A program made the translations under genes and the position numbers. A stretch of DNA of 64,000 nt from Prunella strophiata (Eukaryota; Chordata; Aves; Passeriformes; Prunellidae), in assembly GCA_036583965.1 (NCBI GenBank), contig JAZBQD010000014.1, positions 1,964,001 to 2,028,000 of the forward strand, read 5' to 3'. Below the pieces are notes generated by a model that saw nothing but the letters and a program-made list of their open reading frames with translations, had not been told where the DNA came from and searched no databases. Of the stretch, positions 23,024 through 37,744 are shown piece by piece (the stretch's first letter is position 1; each line of letters starts with the position of its first letter).

Positions 23024-26000
23024 TGTATAAAAAACCAGAAGCTTTTCTTGAAACGTTTTACTTGTGGAATTCCATTGTAAGAACAACAAGAACTGTTCTG
23101 TTTCCCCAGAAAAGCTGCACACTTGGGATCAGATCAAGGAACAGGCAGACAATTTGCTGTGCCATAAAACACAGAGAGCCTTTGGTGCACAAACTGGAGC
23201 CCTGATCCATTATTGGAAACCATTAGCATAAATACTCTGCCAGGTCATTGACATCTGCATTATCAAATCCCCCTATGGGATTAGATCTCCAGCTCTTAGA
23301 TCATGCTATTAGTCCATGGTATGGTAATGAAATAATCAGCAAAAAAAACCACACACCTGAGAACTCCTGAGTTAACACAGATCTGGAACAGAATTAAAAC
23401 TCTACCCTTTAAAACTTAAAAATTAAAATTTCCTTGTAGAAGGAAGTTTTTTTTCTCCTCTATCTTCCACACAGAGGATTGCTTTAATGTTCTAAGCACA
23501 AAGCTTTGACTCACATTCAGGCTGATCCAGAGATTTAAGTGTAGGTAGAGCTGGTCCTGCTCAGCCCATAATGCTCTTTAAGGAGCTAAATCATGCACAG
23601 GAGCTGTATTAGAGTTACCAGAAAACAGCTTCCCTAATTGCAGGCTCTAACCTTTGCTGGCTGGATTACCTCTCATCTCGGAATGGTTTTTGTATGTTTC
23701 TTAGTAAGGAAAGTTCAAAGCCATTCATTTCAATTTTTGGAGTTAAATATACCTTTCCAAAGAGGAAACAAAGGTGCAGGAGGCCAGAATCTCCTCAAGT
23801 TACCACTGATACCAAAGAATTTTTCCTGAAAAGTACTTTTAGTTAAAAAATCAGAGGGAGAGGATAATTTCTCTTGGGAGAGATGGATTGCAGGGATGGT
23901 TGAGACATCTTTAATTTTCATCTTAAAAGTCTCAAGTACTTTTCCTTTAACCCATCATCAGAAGACTGTCTGGATTTATTGGATATTGTAGGAATTGTAA
24001 CTTTTTCCAGGTGTGGGGAGTTAATCCAGATTCCTGCAGGTTGTTAGTGTAGATATGCTTTATATTATACAACTGCAACACCCAGACATTGGGGAGAGGG
24101 GTCCTGGACATGAACTTCTTGTTCTTCCAGCCTGGCAAAAATAAAACCAGCCATAAAATTAGCAACACATATATCTTACCTTGAAATCGTATTTTGCTAG
24201 AACTATTTACAGTCTTTGGTCTGATGTATCCTATTGACATGATATGTCCCAGAATTAAATGGAGTAGGATATTTTAGCAGCATTGATCTTAACCCTAAGT
24301 GTCCTGATTTTACAACTTAACAACTCTAGAATAGGAGTACAACTGTACAACTGTACAACTGCTTTCATCCTACTAATTCAGGCCAGTGATTTTAATAATG
24401 TAGGTGAGATTTATGGTCAGACCATGGAGGTAGATTTAAGTTTAAAATCCAGGAAAACTAAATTTTTTTTTTCGCTCTAGATTCAAGGCAGAGAATGTTA
24501 GAGTTCTTTAGTTTACTTTTTGCTAAGCTGCTTTACAAATAACACCATAAATTTTACCCTACAACTTCAATTACCTAAGGCTTTAGGCACCTCAGTAAAA
24601 TAATAAATTTCCATGCAGGTAAATATATGCACCATTCCTTAAAACAGAGAAATAAAATGTCCCATAGGAGATAAAAATCCAAGATCCTCCATGGGTAAAA
24701 TGTGTGTTTCATACATATTGTGAGAAATATAAACAATACAAGGAAAATGAACAAACTCATCATTCTTAGCCAGGAATAAGAATGCAACCATCAACAGCAC
24801 CTTTCAGTTTTCAGTATTTATGATATCAATACAATACTTTTCCCTCTACCATTTCAAAGCACTTGCTTTATATGAAGCTTCACAGAAGCCTTGTGCAATC
24901 CTATTACCCTGATCCAGGTGATGGGAATGCAAAGGTAACAGTAATTGACCCCTGAAAAGTGAGTGTCACACCCAAAATGCAGCCAGCTCCTAACTTGCAC
25001 CAGCTCTTGTACACATACTCACTTCTGGAAGTCTCTGTTCAACCTTGGGGGTTTGTGAACTTTGTTCTGAATTGTTTTATATATATTCTGCTTCTGAAAA
25101 AAAGCTATGATCACTGCTGCCATCTCCAGCAGGCAGCAGGGTGTGTCCTCACACCTACATTAGCATGCCTTTAAATACTCAGGGAAATGGCTTTCTGCCC
25201 TGGCAAAGTGTGCCAGACAGATTAGTACATTCATTTATTTTGGTTGTTGCAGCACGTGGCACAATAATTTGGGGTCTTTGTGACCTGTGTAGAGATGCCC
25301 AGTGTGAAAGTGATGTTCTGAACGTTTTCTCTTGGGAAATTCATGGGGAGGTGGAGATGCTCAGCATGTGGAAGGCACAGCTTTGTGCACCACTCACTGA
25401 GGAGTGAGCATGCTCCTCCAATCCCCCGTGGCAGCTAAAATTTCCTTGGAAACGTCTCCTGAAGTTAGTCTGAAGATTTGCCTAAAATGACCCTGTTCAG
25501 TTTGTGAGATCACAGCTCACAAATAAACAAGCTACAGCAGCTTTAGGCATTGATCCTATTACTCCAATACTTTATAAGCAGGCACTAGATAATTACTCTC
25601 AAAATTCTGGTCCAAATTGTTCTTATTATTGATACACCCTGGAATGCTGGAAGTAAATATAAAAAATGATGGAAATGTATTAAGAGATTGCAGAGCACAA
25701 TTTCACTTACAAATTTACTGATGTTTTCTATCCTTAGATCCTCTAATTAGCAACTCATGACATCACCTGACTTAAACCATTTTGGCTGACATTTTCTGCA
25801 CTCCTTGCCACAGGCAGAAGTTGCTGTGGCTCCACTTCCCTTTAGAAATAGGAAGCCATAAAGTCCATTTAATTCACAAAAGTGGTAGGAAGTAGTTTAA
25901 TTAATGTTGGTTAGGCACTTTGATATTGCAATGTAGGTAAAAAAGTCCATGTGGGAGTGAAAAGATTTTGTTTTGAGAACAAGGTTTGAATCTATGTGAG

Positions 26001-29000
26001 GCCTGGGGCAGTGCACTGAACCAAATGTTGAAAAATCCTTAGGCAGCAAGCACTATCCATTCTGTGCATGACTGAGTCTAGAGAAGAAATTAATATGTGA
26101 TCATGTAATTAGATTGTAGAATAATTAATATACACAAGGGAAGGATAACTTCAAATACAGGTAATCGTAATTCCATTTTCTTCCCTGTAGTTAATTTTGC
26201 AGCCTTTATTTTCTTTCACTCTAGCTTTTCTCTATGTGATATATGGTGTAAAGAGGAGAAGTAGTGCAGGACTATTAGCTGATTTTTTTTTTTTTCTCCC
26301 CTTTATGAAATGTTAATGTGAAACCTGCAACAAAGAATGTGATTGCCCATATGTTATTCTACAAGTTTGGCTTTGCTTGGTCTTTCAAGTATAGAAAATT
26401 TCACAGTCATTTAACCAAAAAAAAAAAATTTAAAATCTGAATCTTTCACATTGTCTGCCAAGCTTCTAACTCTCTTAAGTCCATGCTTGAACTTTGAAAT
26501 TTCTAACACTGTGTGCAGTCATGAATTATTTCTAGCTCACCAGGAAGGACACGTCTCTGTTGCAAACACAGAGGTGTGAGGGGATTGCCTTACAACATTG
26601 CTACACCTTAGCTTGGTTTCTGCAGAATTAAGATTTGTAGAGGGTTAGGAATTAGTTGTGATGAGACTGGACTAGAGGATAAACTTTTAGATTTATTAGT
26701 AGTTATATTATAAATAGAGATGTTGGTGATTACAGCTGCTCTTGTTTTCCTGGTCACCTTTATCTTTTCTTACAGGACTGGAAATAGGACTCCACTGAGG
26801 CTGTAATTTCACCTTCTTGTCCTGGCTAGCCCAACTCAGACAAAGAACAGTTGTGGTTTACTTCTCATTGTAGGCATCAACAGAACTCTTAGGAATCAAC
26901 AGTAAATCTCATTGAATTCAGTTACACAAGATGAGGCTCTGGATTGGAAAATTCAGCAGACAGCCACCAGTAACTGAGGAAAGAATCAGAGCAAACAGGC
27001 AGACAACTTGGAGACTCGTATTTCTATTCCTCTATAGTCAAAAGCAAGCACTATGGTAATTCATATTTCTGGCTGAGAAAGCATTTATTTAGTAGCCTCA
27101 AAAATGTTGAAAGTAATAGAAGGTGTAATTTAAAACCCAGAATTACTATTACAAGAGCAGCAAGAAAAAGTCTTAATGATTTTGAAGCGACTTTCTTTCA
27201 AACAAAGCTTTGATAAACCCAAAGAATTTTTTTTTAAAAATTCCTGGGTTTTGTTCAGGAAATTCAGGAACATGTTTTTGAATCAGATTTAAGCTTTAAC
27301 TCTGTAGAATTCAAGGTATATTAGTCATCCACATGGTTAAATAATTGCCATACTCTTGTTTGATATTGTATTACATTTTGAGCTGAGAAAACAAATCAAA
27401 TTAACTTCTTTGTCTAATTCCATGGGTTTTGCATTGCAAATTGTATATGGCTGGCTACCTCTTTTTCTTGAAAGTCATTCATTTCACAGCAGTGTGCTCT
27501 GCTCTTTATTCTGAGTAGGTTTTAATATTTGAGCTATTGGTTTTTACTGAACACAAAGGTTAGAAAGGAAGAGAAGATGGAGGATCATTCTGAGTTTTGC
27601 CTGAGCTTCCTGAACTACAAACTAAAGAATTGCTGTAACGTGTCAGAAAGGGAAGCCATTCTGTAAGGATTAAGGTCAGGAAAGTATATGTGCTAGTAAT
27701 ATAAATGTTTATATCCTTAGTGTCTTTGTGCCTCATGATCCTCATCATTTGCCTCATTTGCTTCAGCAGATCTTTGCACTGGTGTTTTGTTGCAGACTAT
27801 AATGTCAAATTAAATAAGGCCTGTGGGATCCTCAAACATAGAAATAATCATTGGGAAAATGCAACAGAGAAGAAGTCTTATGAAAAACTAGATAAATATT
27901 GAGGGAAGAAGTATTGGGGCATTTGCCAAGCTGTCCTTGTGCTGTAAAATCAGCATTTTGTAATGCCAAACCAAGCAATCAGCCAAATTTCCCTCTGAAT
28001 GTAATGCAAGCTGCATGCTTCACCCAAACCTCCTTGAAGATTCTGGCTCAGAGCACAAAAATGAGCATGGACTTAAATTCAGGGTCATAACAAGATCTGA
28101 ACCCAAGTGAGTGGTACATATTGTTTAGGAATTTATAAGGAAGGAGTGGAACAGAACTGAACAGGATTCAATTTTTATCTAGAGTACAAAAGTAAAAAAC
28201 TTGGGCAATTCCATTTGCAGTGAAATACTTTCTTATCATGGTAAAAAGTATAAAAATATCTGACCAGAAAAAGAGACCGGGGCTGTTCTCAGCCTACTTT
28301 GGAGTTACAAATGCTTATTGACATTTAGTTATTACAAATTACTGGAAGGAACCTAACAGGATGTGGCTACAACCTGTGCTAGGACCCCAGTCCACGTTTG
28401 TCCCTGGTGCAGTTGTCCCAGATCCATAGTAAGTGATGCATCTCATTGAACACACTCCATTTTTCTGGGGGAGCTTACAGCTCCAAATGTGGCAGCAAAT
28501 GAACATCAGACAAGTATTTAGTAGTTAGGAATAAAAATGTAGTTCATGCAATAAAATGTCAGATTATTACTTCTTCGTGTCACTAAGGCTTTATTTAGAA
28601 AAGGTTTTTTCCTGTTCTCAGCCATATGCCTGGATTTGCAATTAAGATCTTTGTTTAATTTCTTTAAAACATCATTCCTGTTTATACATCTTCTGCAATC
28701 CCTTTTTTAAATGTAATTGCTTTAAAATCTCAGAGGATATTAATAGCTGCCTGAATTGATATGTTTTAATACTAAGTACAGTGATTTAAAGTACTAAAGA
28801 AAAAACTGAACAAAGCAAACTTCACATAATTCTAATCTGGCAGCTGATTTTCTTTATTTTCTATCTGCACCACTTTCTTTAGTGTCTGAAATTCAGCTGT
28901 AGGTTTGCAGCTCCATAAGGCCACACTGCTTGTGTTTAGAGGAATGATGTAAAAACTCAAAAAAAAGCCATTCCTGCCTCAGAAACCACCACTCCTTCAC

Positions 29001-30338
29001 CTTGCCTTAGGGTGGAGACAATTTCTGTTGATCTATACTATTGGAAACTGGATTGTTTATTCCTGCTCACCTCTCCTACTCTTCCAGAGTGCTGTCCTGA
29101 CTGGGAAAGCTGTCACTGGGCTTGTACCTGTATCTGCAGACAGCTCTGTTTAATAGGGATTTCAGCATACTTTTTTTAATGTCTGATGGTAAAGGATGCC
29201 TCTGTTGTGCAGATACCCTAAAATGACAGTGGGAGGGCCTTTCCTCCTTCACTGAAAAGTCCAATTTTCTGTCTTCTTCACTGGTAGATGGTGCAAATGA
29301 CAGTCATTAACTTCAGGAATGCCTGCAGAAACTGATGAGAACAATTTCTTATTACAGGGAAATGGAGAAATTGCATCCTTTCCAGGTTTCCCCTCACCCC
29401 TCCCATTTTCTTGCTGGATGAATGAATGTCAGACAGGAATGAACCTCCTCCATTTAATGCACCTTATTTCTCCAACTGCAGCAGTTGTTAGAGCACATTG
29501 TGTGAGGACATCCATGGCACAATTTAAATGGATGTACTGGGATAATCTTCAGGGAATGAATCTTGATACAGGCAAAGATATATCATTGCTGCTGCTTCAA
29601 TAGCAGCATAATCCAACCAATCTCTTTCACACCCTAGCTACTGAAACTTCTAGAGTGTGAGGAGTTTTAGCAGTGCTCTGCATCACACCCTCCCCTCAGT
29701 GCCTTGCAGGCAGTCAGCACAAAATTCTGGAGGTTTAGGTCTCATAGAGAGTCCTGATCTTTCTGGATTTACTTTTCCCCTCCTTTTACTTTTCCACCAA
29801 AAATACTGTTTGTCATTCTCATATGAGTGTGTGTGTGTATATAACATATGAGTGAAATTATTTTAACAAGTCTGTTCTTCAAATTTCTGCTGAAGTGTTC
29901 TGGCACCAGTAACACTTTACCATACAGCAAGTGATTTCAAAAGCATTTTGCAAATTGGTTCCACCTGTTCAGCCATGAAGATCTTGCTGGTGTCTGAATG
30001 ATCAGATGAAAAGCCATTTCTGTGTTTTCTGCCTTAACCTAATTTCCTTAAACAGTAGTTCCATTTTTTTTTCTCTCTTCTAGAGAGCATCTCATGCTTA
30101 CTGAGGAATATAACTATGCTGAAAAGAAGCACTGTAGGTAGACTAGCTCAAAAGAACTGTGGAGAGGTAGCAAAAAAACTGTCTGAACACTTCATGGTCA
30201 CAGATTAGAGCAGCCTCATTTCCCCTTGAGGATGTGTAGCTGCCTATGCTTGAGTGAGACATTTCAGCAACCAAGGATCAGCACTGGAGTACTTCACCTG
30301 CTGCCTTTTCCATGAGACAAATACTGGATTTCAGATTT
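23022..30338. other. AT-rich non-coding stretch, no gene recognised
   Basis: More than 7 kb with no recognisable transposon and no frame longer than about 100 codons. A three-copy 8-base tandem repeat (GTACAACT) lies at 24337-24360. T-rich tracts occur near 26282, and a short (GT)n run is at about 29827-29839. The low repeat content would suit an intron or gene desert. Confidence 0.5.
24337..24360 (+). repeat. Three-copy tandem of GTACAACT
   Basis: Three exact consecutive copies of the 8-base unit. A minor local slippage repeat. Confidence 0.9.
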
Positions 30339-30359
30339 AAAAAAAAAAAAAAAAAAAAA
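30339..30359 (+). repeat. Poly(A) tract, 21 nt
   Basis: An uninterrupted A21. No recognisable retroposon body precedes it. Confidence 0.92.
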
Positions 30360-33300
30360 GCCTGCCCTAAAATGGTTTCTTCATATGTCCAGCATCTCTG
30401 AGTTTAGGCAAAGGGTTTGTGTAACAGCCAAGTCACAGGCACAAGTTCTACTCTTCTGGGCGTTTTTTGTTTGGTTTTTTTTTTTTTTTCCCTTTATAAT
30501 TCCTTCTCTTGCAGTCTACAGCTACTTTTAGTCTCATATCTGTCCTGTCACTGTCTCTTCACTTGTCATGCAAGTTCTTGTCCATGGCACTGCATTTTTA
30601 TGCTTCCTGCTCGTTCACAAACATATTCCATACAGCCCCTGAGAGAGCTGTCTCTTCCAGTTCCATCATGACAACCTACTCACTTCCTTTTTCCTTGAGT
30701 GATGCTTTTCTTCTGCATGGCCATTTTCTGATCCACTCTGCCTTCCTGGCTGTGCTTTTAGATTACAAATGCATTTCCCTGGTAGCACTCTTCCTTTTCA
30801 TGTCATATTTCCATGTCATTCAGAGTTTCCTGCACTTGGGACCTGGCTCAGTGATTCCCATCACACACCTACTGTCCAGCAGTCCCTGTAATTATGCCTC
30901 ACTAGGAACTGAGCTAAGAAGCCTGGACTAATTAAGAAAGCTTTTTAAGATGTGTCTGTGTAGGCAAAGTGGAGCTGCCCCAGTGAATTGCACTGGTGAA
31001 ACTTCCCAGGGTGGAGTCACTGTCACCTCCTCCACACAAAAACTCACACAAAACTACCTGTGGAGATGCTTCATTAGCCACACAGGGATGCACCAAAGAC
31101 ACTCCAGTTTTTCCTTTGGATGTGTCTGCCATGGAGATTCTGCCCAGGCCAGCTGTGAAGAGCTGTCTCAGGAACAGAAAGAGCCCAGCTGTGACAGGCT
31201 GGAGTTTCATTTAGGCTGATTTCCCACTTGCTGTTCACAGCTACACAGGCTGTTTTCAGTCAGCACTGTAAGCACAGCACTTTCCTTCCCAGCACTGATA
31301 ATCAAGACAGCAATGGAAAAAAAGTTCTGAATCCTGAGCAGGTACAACATCCCAGGTCATATACCCACAGAGCCCTTGCTCTCTCCACTGAACATCACTG
31401 AGCTGCTGTGGCCAGTCTTACTGGGGGAGTTAGAAATGGGAATTGGCAATACTTGCATAAACAGAGGCTTTAGAAAAGAGACAAACTCAGTTCTGCAAAA
31501 CTGTTGATCTATTTCATACAGCTAGCATGTAACAATGATAATATTCTGAAAACCTGCAGCACCTTATGAAATAATCTATTAGTGTAATCAGTTCAGTGGC
31601 ACTTGTGCAGTTGACTTGGGAATTATGGTTACAGAAGTCTGATTTCCCAACAGGAATGACATTTTGGGTGTAAGAGTAAAATATATCTTAAACAAGAAAT
31701 ATCCTTTATAATAACAACAATAATGAGGTTTGGGGTTTTCTGTATGATTTATTTGCACCAAAAATTTACCTCCAGTAGGATCATGTTTTATCTTTATATT
31801 AGATATCCTAAATAGGTCTCAGCATGACAGCAAATGAAAATGAAATGAAGTGTGGGGGGAAAGGGCAAATTAGAAAGTAGTCCAGTGGCTTTGAACATAA
31901 TTCTGAATGAGAGAGAAAAAAAAAAAAAAGGAACAACCAATATTCTGTGTTTCTGATCATATTCATCAATATCCTTTGGGGCTTCATGAGTTGTCATAGC
32001 TTGAATAGCCAGTGATCCTTTTGGTGTGGACAAAATTCCTGTGCAATTACCAGGAAAAACTTAAGATTCTCTCAACAATTTAGGGATTTCTTTCTCTGCC
32101 TTCTTCCACTTGTGCCTTCACTCCTGACTCACTTTTTGGTGTAATTTTTTCCTTACAGGTTAGTGTAGGATTACCTGGAAAGTGCAGCAAGGAAACACTT
32201 CTGCAGTTGTCTTTCCTTCTGAGTAATGTAGTGCTAGCAGTGATGGCCAAGACATCATTTACATACAGCACAGCTGACCTAAGTGTTGCAGGTTGGGGGG
32301 GGAAAAAATATCATACATCAAATCAAACAGGCAAAATTGTGACAAAGAAAAAATCAGAGGAACATAAAATATTATAAAAGCACATAGGTTACCTAAATAG
32401 TAAATATATCTTTGATACACCACTTTAAACCTGTTGTATTTTTTCCCTTTCTTCACTCTTTTCTTTTTTATGTTTGCAAACTGTCCTGTAAATGGGTCTT
32501 GCTATTTTTTGAGTCCTTTCAGCCAGAAAACACACTCCAACCTTCAGCCCAGTTATTCTATGGAATCTGTCTTACTTCAAGTGTTTCACTTCAGCCAGTA
32601 TAAATTCACAGGAAATGGGAAGAAAATCAGAAAACATGAACATTTTCATTCTCTCAAGCCTCCTAACTTCAGCTGGGTTTGTTCACAGAATTAATTTAGG
32701 AATGATTTGAGTGCATTTGAGGTCTTCAGATAGAATTCACATTTGTTACAATCACAGGAGCTGGAGACTGCAATTTTTTTATTTTTTTTTTCCTATAAGC
32801 TCAAGACTTCAATGGCAAAAGTTGTTTCTTCCTGTAGTGTCCAAATCTGTCCAGTTTGAACCACCCTCAGTCTCTCTGTGCCATATCTGCAGCCTCTCTC
32901 CAAAGCTATAATGCTGATACTTCTCCTTCCAATGACATTTTCCACCTGGGACAGTTCCTTCTCCATGAGAGTGGTCAGAGCACCAACAATTTCAGAGCTT
33001 GAAAATATCATGTTTTGTGGGATAGTTGCCCCAGAGGAATCCATACCTCACATGTGACTTTTCATCTGATAAGGAGTGGTGCCACCCTGTCCCTCCTGTC
33101 CCAGCTGAGCCCTGTGGGATCCATCATGGGTACCAGAGGGATCATTTTCAGTCTAATTCTGAGCATTTTCTGGCTGTACAAGCAGACTGAGCAGCAAGGC
33201 ACCTGGAAATGGAACTCAGGAAAAAATCAGAAAGCTGAAGCACTGGGACAGGAGCTGCATGCAGGGATACAACCAACACTTGTTTGCATCAGTATCTCAG

Positions 33301-35895
33301 TCATATCATAGGACTGAGTAGCTTCATTTTTGCCTTCCTTCCCTCCCCCTTCCATGACCCACATACCCTCTGCTTGTTAGGGGATCATCTTTTGGCCACA
33401 TGGCTTCTTCTTTGTTTCCCTTGCATGACCCCCAGAGGGATCTGCCATGTAGGGATTCTTATCTCCAGCCCATAATCTCTTTAAAATCTTTCCCAGCTCA
33501 TGGCACTCCATTTAAAGGACCTAATGGCTATATTAGGTTAGTTGGCTTTGTTATTTTTATATGGTTGGTTGTTAACTTCAGACTTTTAAAAAGATTTTTA
33601 AAAACATCCTGGGGACAAAAATTCAAAAACCCTCTTTAAAAATTACACACATATTCTGTTGTATGCAGCTCAAATTCTGCCTATAAGATATTTCTATAAT
33701 AATGAGTTTTAATTTTATGTCAAAGACAAAGCCATGAACAGCTCTGTATTTCAATTGTAGTTCTGTAATTGCAAATTACTATATCACTTCTATTCTAGAT
33801 AAGAATCTTCAGAATTACCTGAATATGTATCTACAGCCAGTTAAGGGTCAAGTTCATTTGAGATCATGAATAATGATGATTTTTAGCTTTATAAGGACTT
33901 GGAAATCAGGTCAATATTTAAATATTGTAGGGGAGGCTGTCCCATATGACTGGATTCCACAATGATATGCTCTATCTGTGAGATTCTTGTTATGCTTCTA
34001 TTTTGCAAGATAGTGCTCTTTCTCAGGAATATTTATGTCCATTTATATCTAATTATGTCTAAATTAGGTTAAAGCTGTAACAATCTTTGCCAACTGAGTC
34101 CCCTTGCAAAGGGGTGAAATTCCACTTCTGGCAGGCAGTCATTGGAATGCTTTAGCCTGCCTGGACATAACAGTGCAGACAGAGGAGATTTCATCTTTGT
34201 TGCTGCACTAGGCTTGGAAAGATGAGCCAAGAAAAACAATAAAAATCAAATGTAGATGTTGGTTGATGCTGCTGCTGTGACTGCACAGTTCAACAAGTCC
34301 AAATATTCCATAATTTCTGAACAGAATTTCAGGTAGCTGCTAGGTTGATCTGCAAACCCAATGGTGGCAAAATACCATAATCCAGAGAAGACTGTCAAAT
34401 GCTGTTTGGACACTGATCATAGCCCATGCAATTGTTCTGACACTTTTTGTTCAACCAGAACTGACAGACAGTTATTAAAAACGATCAAACATTTTCCAGG
34501 CAACGAGCAGAACTGGGGCATCATTCCTTTTTGGCACCAGAGGATAATCAAACATAGTTCTAAAGAACTCAGTGTCTCTCTCAGACTGTGCTGAAATATG
34601 TGTTTTCCTTATTGTGCCAATGTTTTCAGAACATTTTCACAGGGCACAGACTTGTCAGTGGATGTGGGTACCACAGAACCTGTGACTCCTGGTGAGCATC
34701 TTTTGAAGGCAGGTTTCCAAATGGAACTTCCAACTCCAGAGAGCTGTACAGGGAAATAGAGCTCAGGAATTCATCTATTTTTGCACTAGAAATGTGAAAC
34801 AATGACAGGAGCAACCACACTGCCATGTCACAGTAATGATAGACATGCAAATGAAAAGATACAGCACTGTTCGGCTTTATTGGGCTCTTCACCTTTCAAT
34901 CTTTTAAGAGTGGCTAGAAAATAAGAGGTTTGGAGTAGTTTGTTCCAGTAAAGCAATTCTCTGCTGCATCAAACCATATTAAAGAAAGTTAAAAAACCCT
35001 TACATCTCTTCAATAAATAAGCAAGTGGTGTGTATATCATGGTACAGCAATAAAAACGCTAATTATTTAATATTGGAAAATAATAGATCTGCTCACAGTA
35101 GCCCCATGTTAATTAGCAGGCTTTATTTCCTCAATGCAGTTTTATTTTAATGAATAACACTCTGCTGTTTCAACAGAGAAGGCTTCCTTTTTTGGATTTC
35201 ATAACTCTCCAGGGCACACTAGACAGAGAATCAGTTATGCCCAACATGCAAACATTGAGAAAGCAGGAGGCTCATTCAAGTTATTTTGGTGTCTTCTCTT
35301 TGATTTATGTGGAGTAATTTCAGCAAAACTTCCTATAGGAAGAGCTCAAAACTTTTCTACACATTGCCTGCTAAATTAGACTTACTCTGGGAAAACATCT
35401 ATGTCATGCTCAGTATTACAGTGCAATATTAATTTGGTTGGGGAAACTATACAAGAGATTTTATGGCTAAGAATGTCTGAAGAAAAGAAAGGAAAGTCAT
35501 TATGGCATTTGGTACATGTTCTCTGAGGCTTTGGTTACACATTAGTAAAGCTGGATAATAGCACTGTTATGAAGATATTTTTGCCAACCATTCTGGGTAA
35601 ACTAAAGATTAAAAAAAAAAACAGAAATCCTGTGTTACACTACTGGTATTGAAGTTGTTGTTATTTCCCTTACAGTAATCTAAGCAATGGGGTACTGATA
35701 ATGTAAACACAGCCTCTGGATTCCTCACACTTCTGGGAAACTCTCTCCTAAGCTGCAAGAATTATTAAAAGTTATTACCTCCACTAATACCATGGATTGC
35801 ACACTAACATTTTTCTGGTCAGTCCCCCAAAAATCTAGAGCCACAAGCCACCAGTATTTGATGCCAGTAATGGGTGCTGTATACTTTTTGGTTGG
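30360..35895. other. Non-coding stretch, no gene recognised
   Basis: Overlapping frames at 30417-31219 on both strands (up to 140 codons) have no recognisable domain and conflict with one another. A perfect 16-bp palindrome (CAATATTTAAATATTG) lies at 33912-33927. The rest is unique AT-rich DNA. Confidence 0.5.
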
Positions 35896-35951
35896 TTTTT
35901 TTTTTTTTTTTTTTTTTTTTTGTTTTGTTTTGTTTTTGTTTTTTTTTTTAA
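35896..35951 (+). repeat. T-rich tract with TTTTG units
   Basis: A T26 run is followed by TGTTTTG repeats and a second T run. It creates a lysine-rich frame on the minus strand that is an artefact of the repeat. Confidence 0.93.
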
Positions 35952-37744
35952 TTTTGCATTTGGTCTTTTTTTCTCTGAGATGGTGAAGAACATTTGGGAA
36001 CTGATTTCTTCTAGAATTATCTGTTTGATTTGGAAAGCAGAGGCACAGAGAGAGGAGATGCTGGGTAAAACAGAACATATAAGAATGAAATTAACATCTT
36101 GAAACAGAGCTATGGCATAAGTCTCTCAATGATTGGTTGTGTCACTGTAGTCTTGCTGACCTTGAAAGATAAATTACACTGCATGACCTTTTCTGTTGGG
36201 TAGAGTCTGTCCCATTGTGTGATCTGAATAAAAGCAGCTTTAAAAAAATGTATGGTTATGGTGTTACTCTCAAATGATAAATTGTAGTGTCAATTATAAT
36301 TTACTCATAGAGAGAAAAGATAACATAATTTCAAAAGAATATTACAGGGAAGTCTTCCATAGCAGTCAAGGAAAACACATATATTATGAGTGACTGCTGG
36401 TGGTATTACTATTATTAAAGTTATTAGGGCTATTATTAAGATTGCCAGGCACTATCTGTTCCAATACCAGTTTTTTAATCTGACAACCTTTTACTGAAAG
36501 TGCTAAAATTTTCCATACTAGGCAGATATCTCCCTTGGTCTAAATGGTAAGTACAGCCTGAGCTACCTGACCCAACTCTATCAGTGAATAAGGATAATGA
36601 CAATTTTTTTTTTTTTTTTTTTCCACTTATGCCGATTGGGAAAGTGAAATGCCCAGTGTGAATGCTTGTGAAGGGTGGTTCTGCCATGAGGGAGGAGTTG
36701 TTGGGTGAGGAGGCTGAAAAGCGATGCAAGGAAAGGAGCTGCAGTGAGTTGTCTTGACCTGATGCAGCACAGGATCCCAGAGAACTTTCAGCAGGGACAG
36801 GAGGGGAGAAATAGGGCAGAGAATAAGGAAGGAGAGTGCCCAGGAAGCCCTAAGAGTCTCTGGTTGGGAACAGGCAGTGTGGAGGGCATGAAAACAGGGG
36901 ACAAACAAGCTGGACACCAAGCTGGGGGCAATGGCCAGCCAAGGAGCACAGAGGAAGAGCTGGGGCTGATTCTGAGACCTCCCATTTTCCTGCCCTCAGC
37001 AGATAAAAACTCAAGACAAAGTGACCCATTCCTCTGCAGAGCAGCTGGAGTGCATTACTCCTTGTTGACTGTGATATCAGTCCTCAGTTAAATGGAATTC
37101 CTCTTTGCAGTTTATTTAAATGGTTTTGGGGTTTTTTGTTTGTTTCTTTTTTTTTTTTTTAAATGGAGAGGGCAAATTTCAGAGTTTCTCTCCCTTCCTT
37201 GACACTCAGGTAGTGTTTCTCAGTCACATGGCATGGTCCTTTGTATTATTTTTTTATTCAGCACTCATAGATGCCATGGCATCCCCAGCTCTAAAACTGA
37301 GCTTCATGTCAGTAAAGGAAAATAACTTCCCTCCAAAGGAGTCTGACAAACTCCATACAGGAATAGAAGCAGAAATTAGGAAATTAAAAAATAAAAATGA
37401 TGGAAAGCAGGTTGCCTAATATGAGAGTCAGAGAGGTTGGAGACAGGGAGGGTCAGGCAAGGACACAGAGTAGCTCAGAAGAGCAGAGAAATCACAAAGT
37501 TGAAAGGCCAGAGCATCAAAGGAACAGGCAGGCAAGAGAATAACCAGTTCTGTGCATGAGTCACACAAATGGCATTTGGCAGCCCATGGTCAGCATGGCC
37601 AGAAGGTGTATTAGAGTAAAAATGACATCACTGGGCTGCTTTCAAAATCTGGTCACAAGAAAATATAAACAACTCCTTGTGCCTCGTTAAAAGCAATGGT
37701 ACTGAAGAAGGATTAGTTGTATGAAAGGAAGAGATTTACTGAGG
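35952..37744. other. Non-coding stretch, partly GC-richer
   Basis: Contains a T19 run at 36604-36622 and a T-rich patch near 37143-37160. Between about 36640 and 37080 the composition is purine- and GC-richer and a 128-codon plus-strand frame is open. It starts with GTG, not ATG, and has no domain I recognise. Confidence 0.5.

Noticed and set aside
36705..37091. 128-codon plus-strand frame in a purine-rich block
   Set aside because: It begins with GTG, has low-complexity polar composition, no domain, and overlapping antisense frames.
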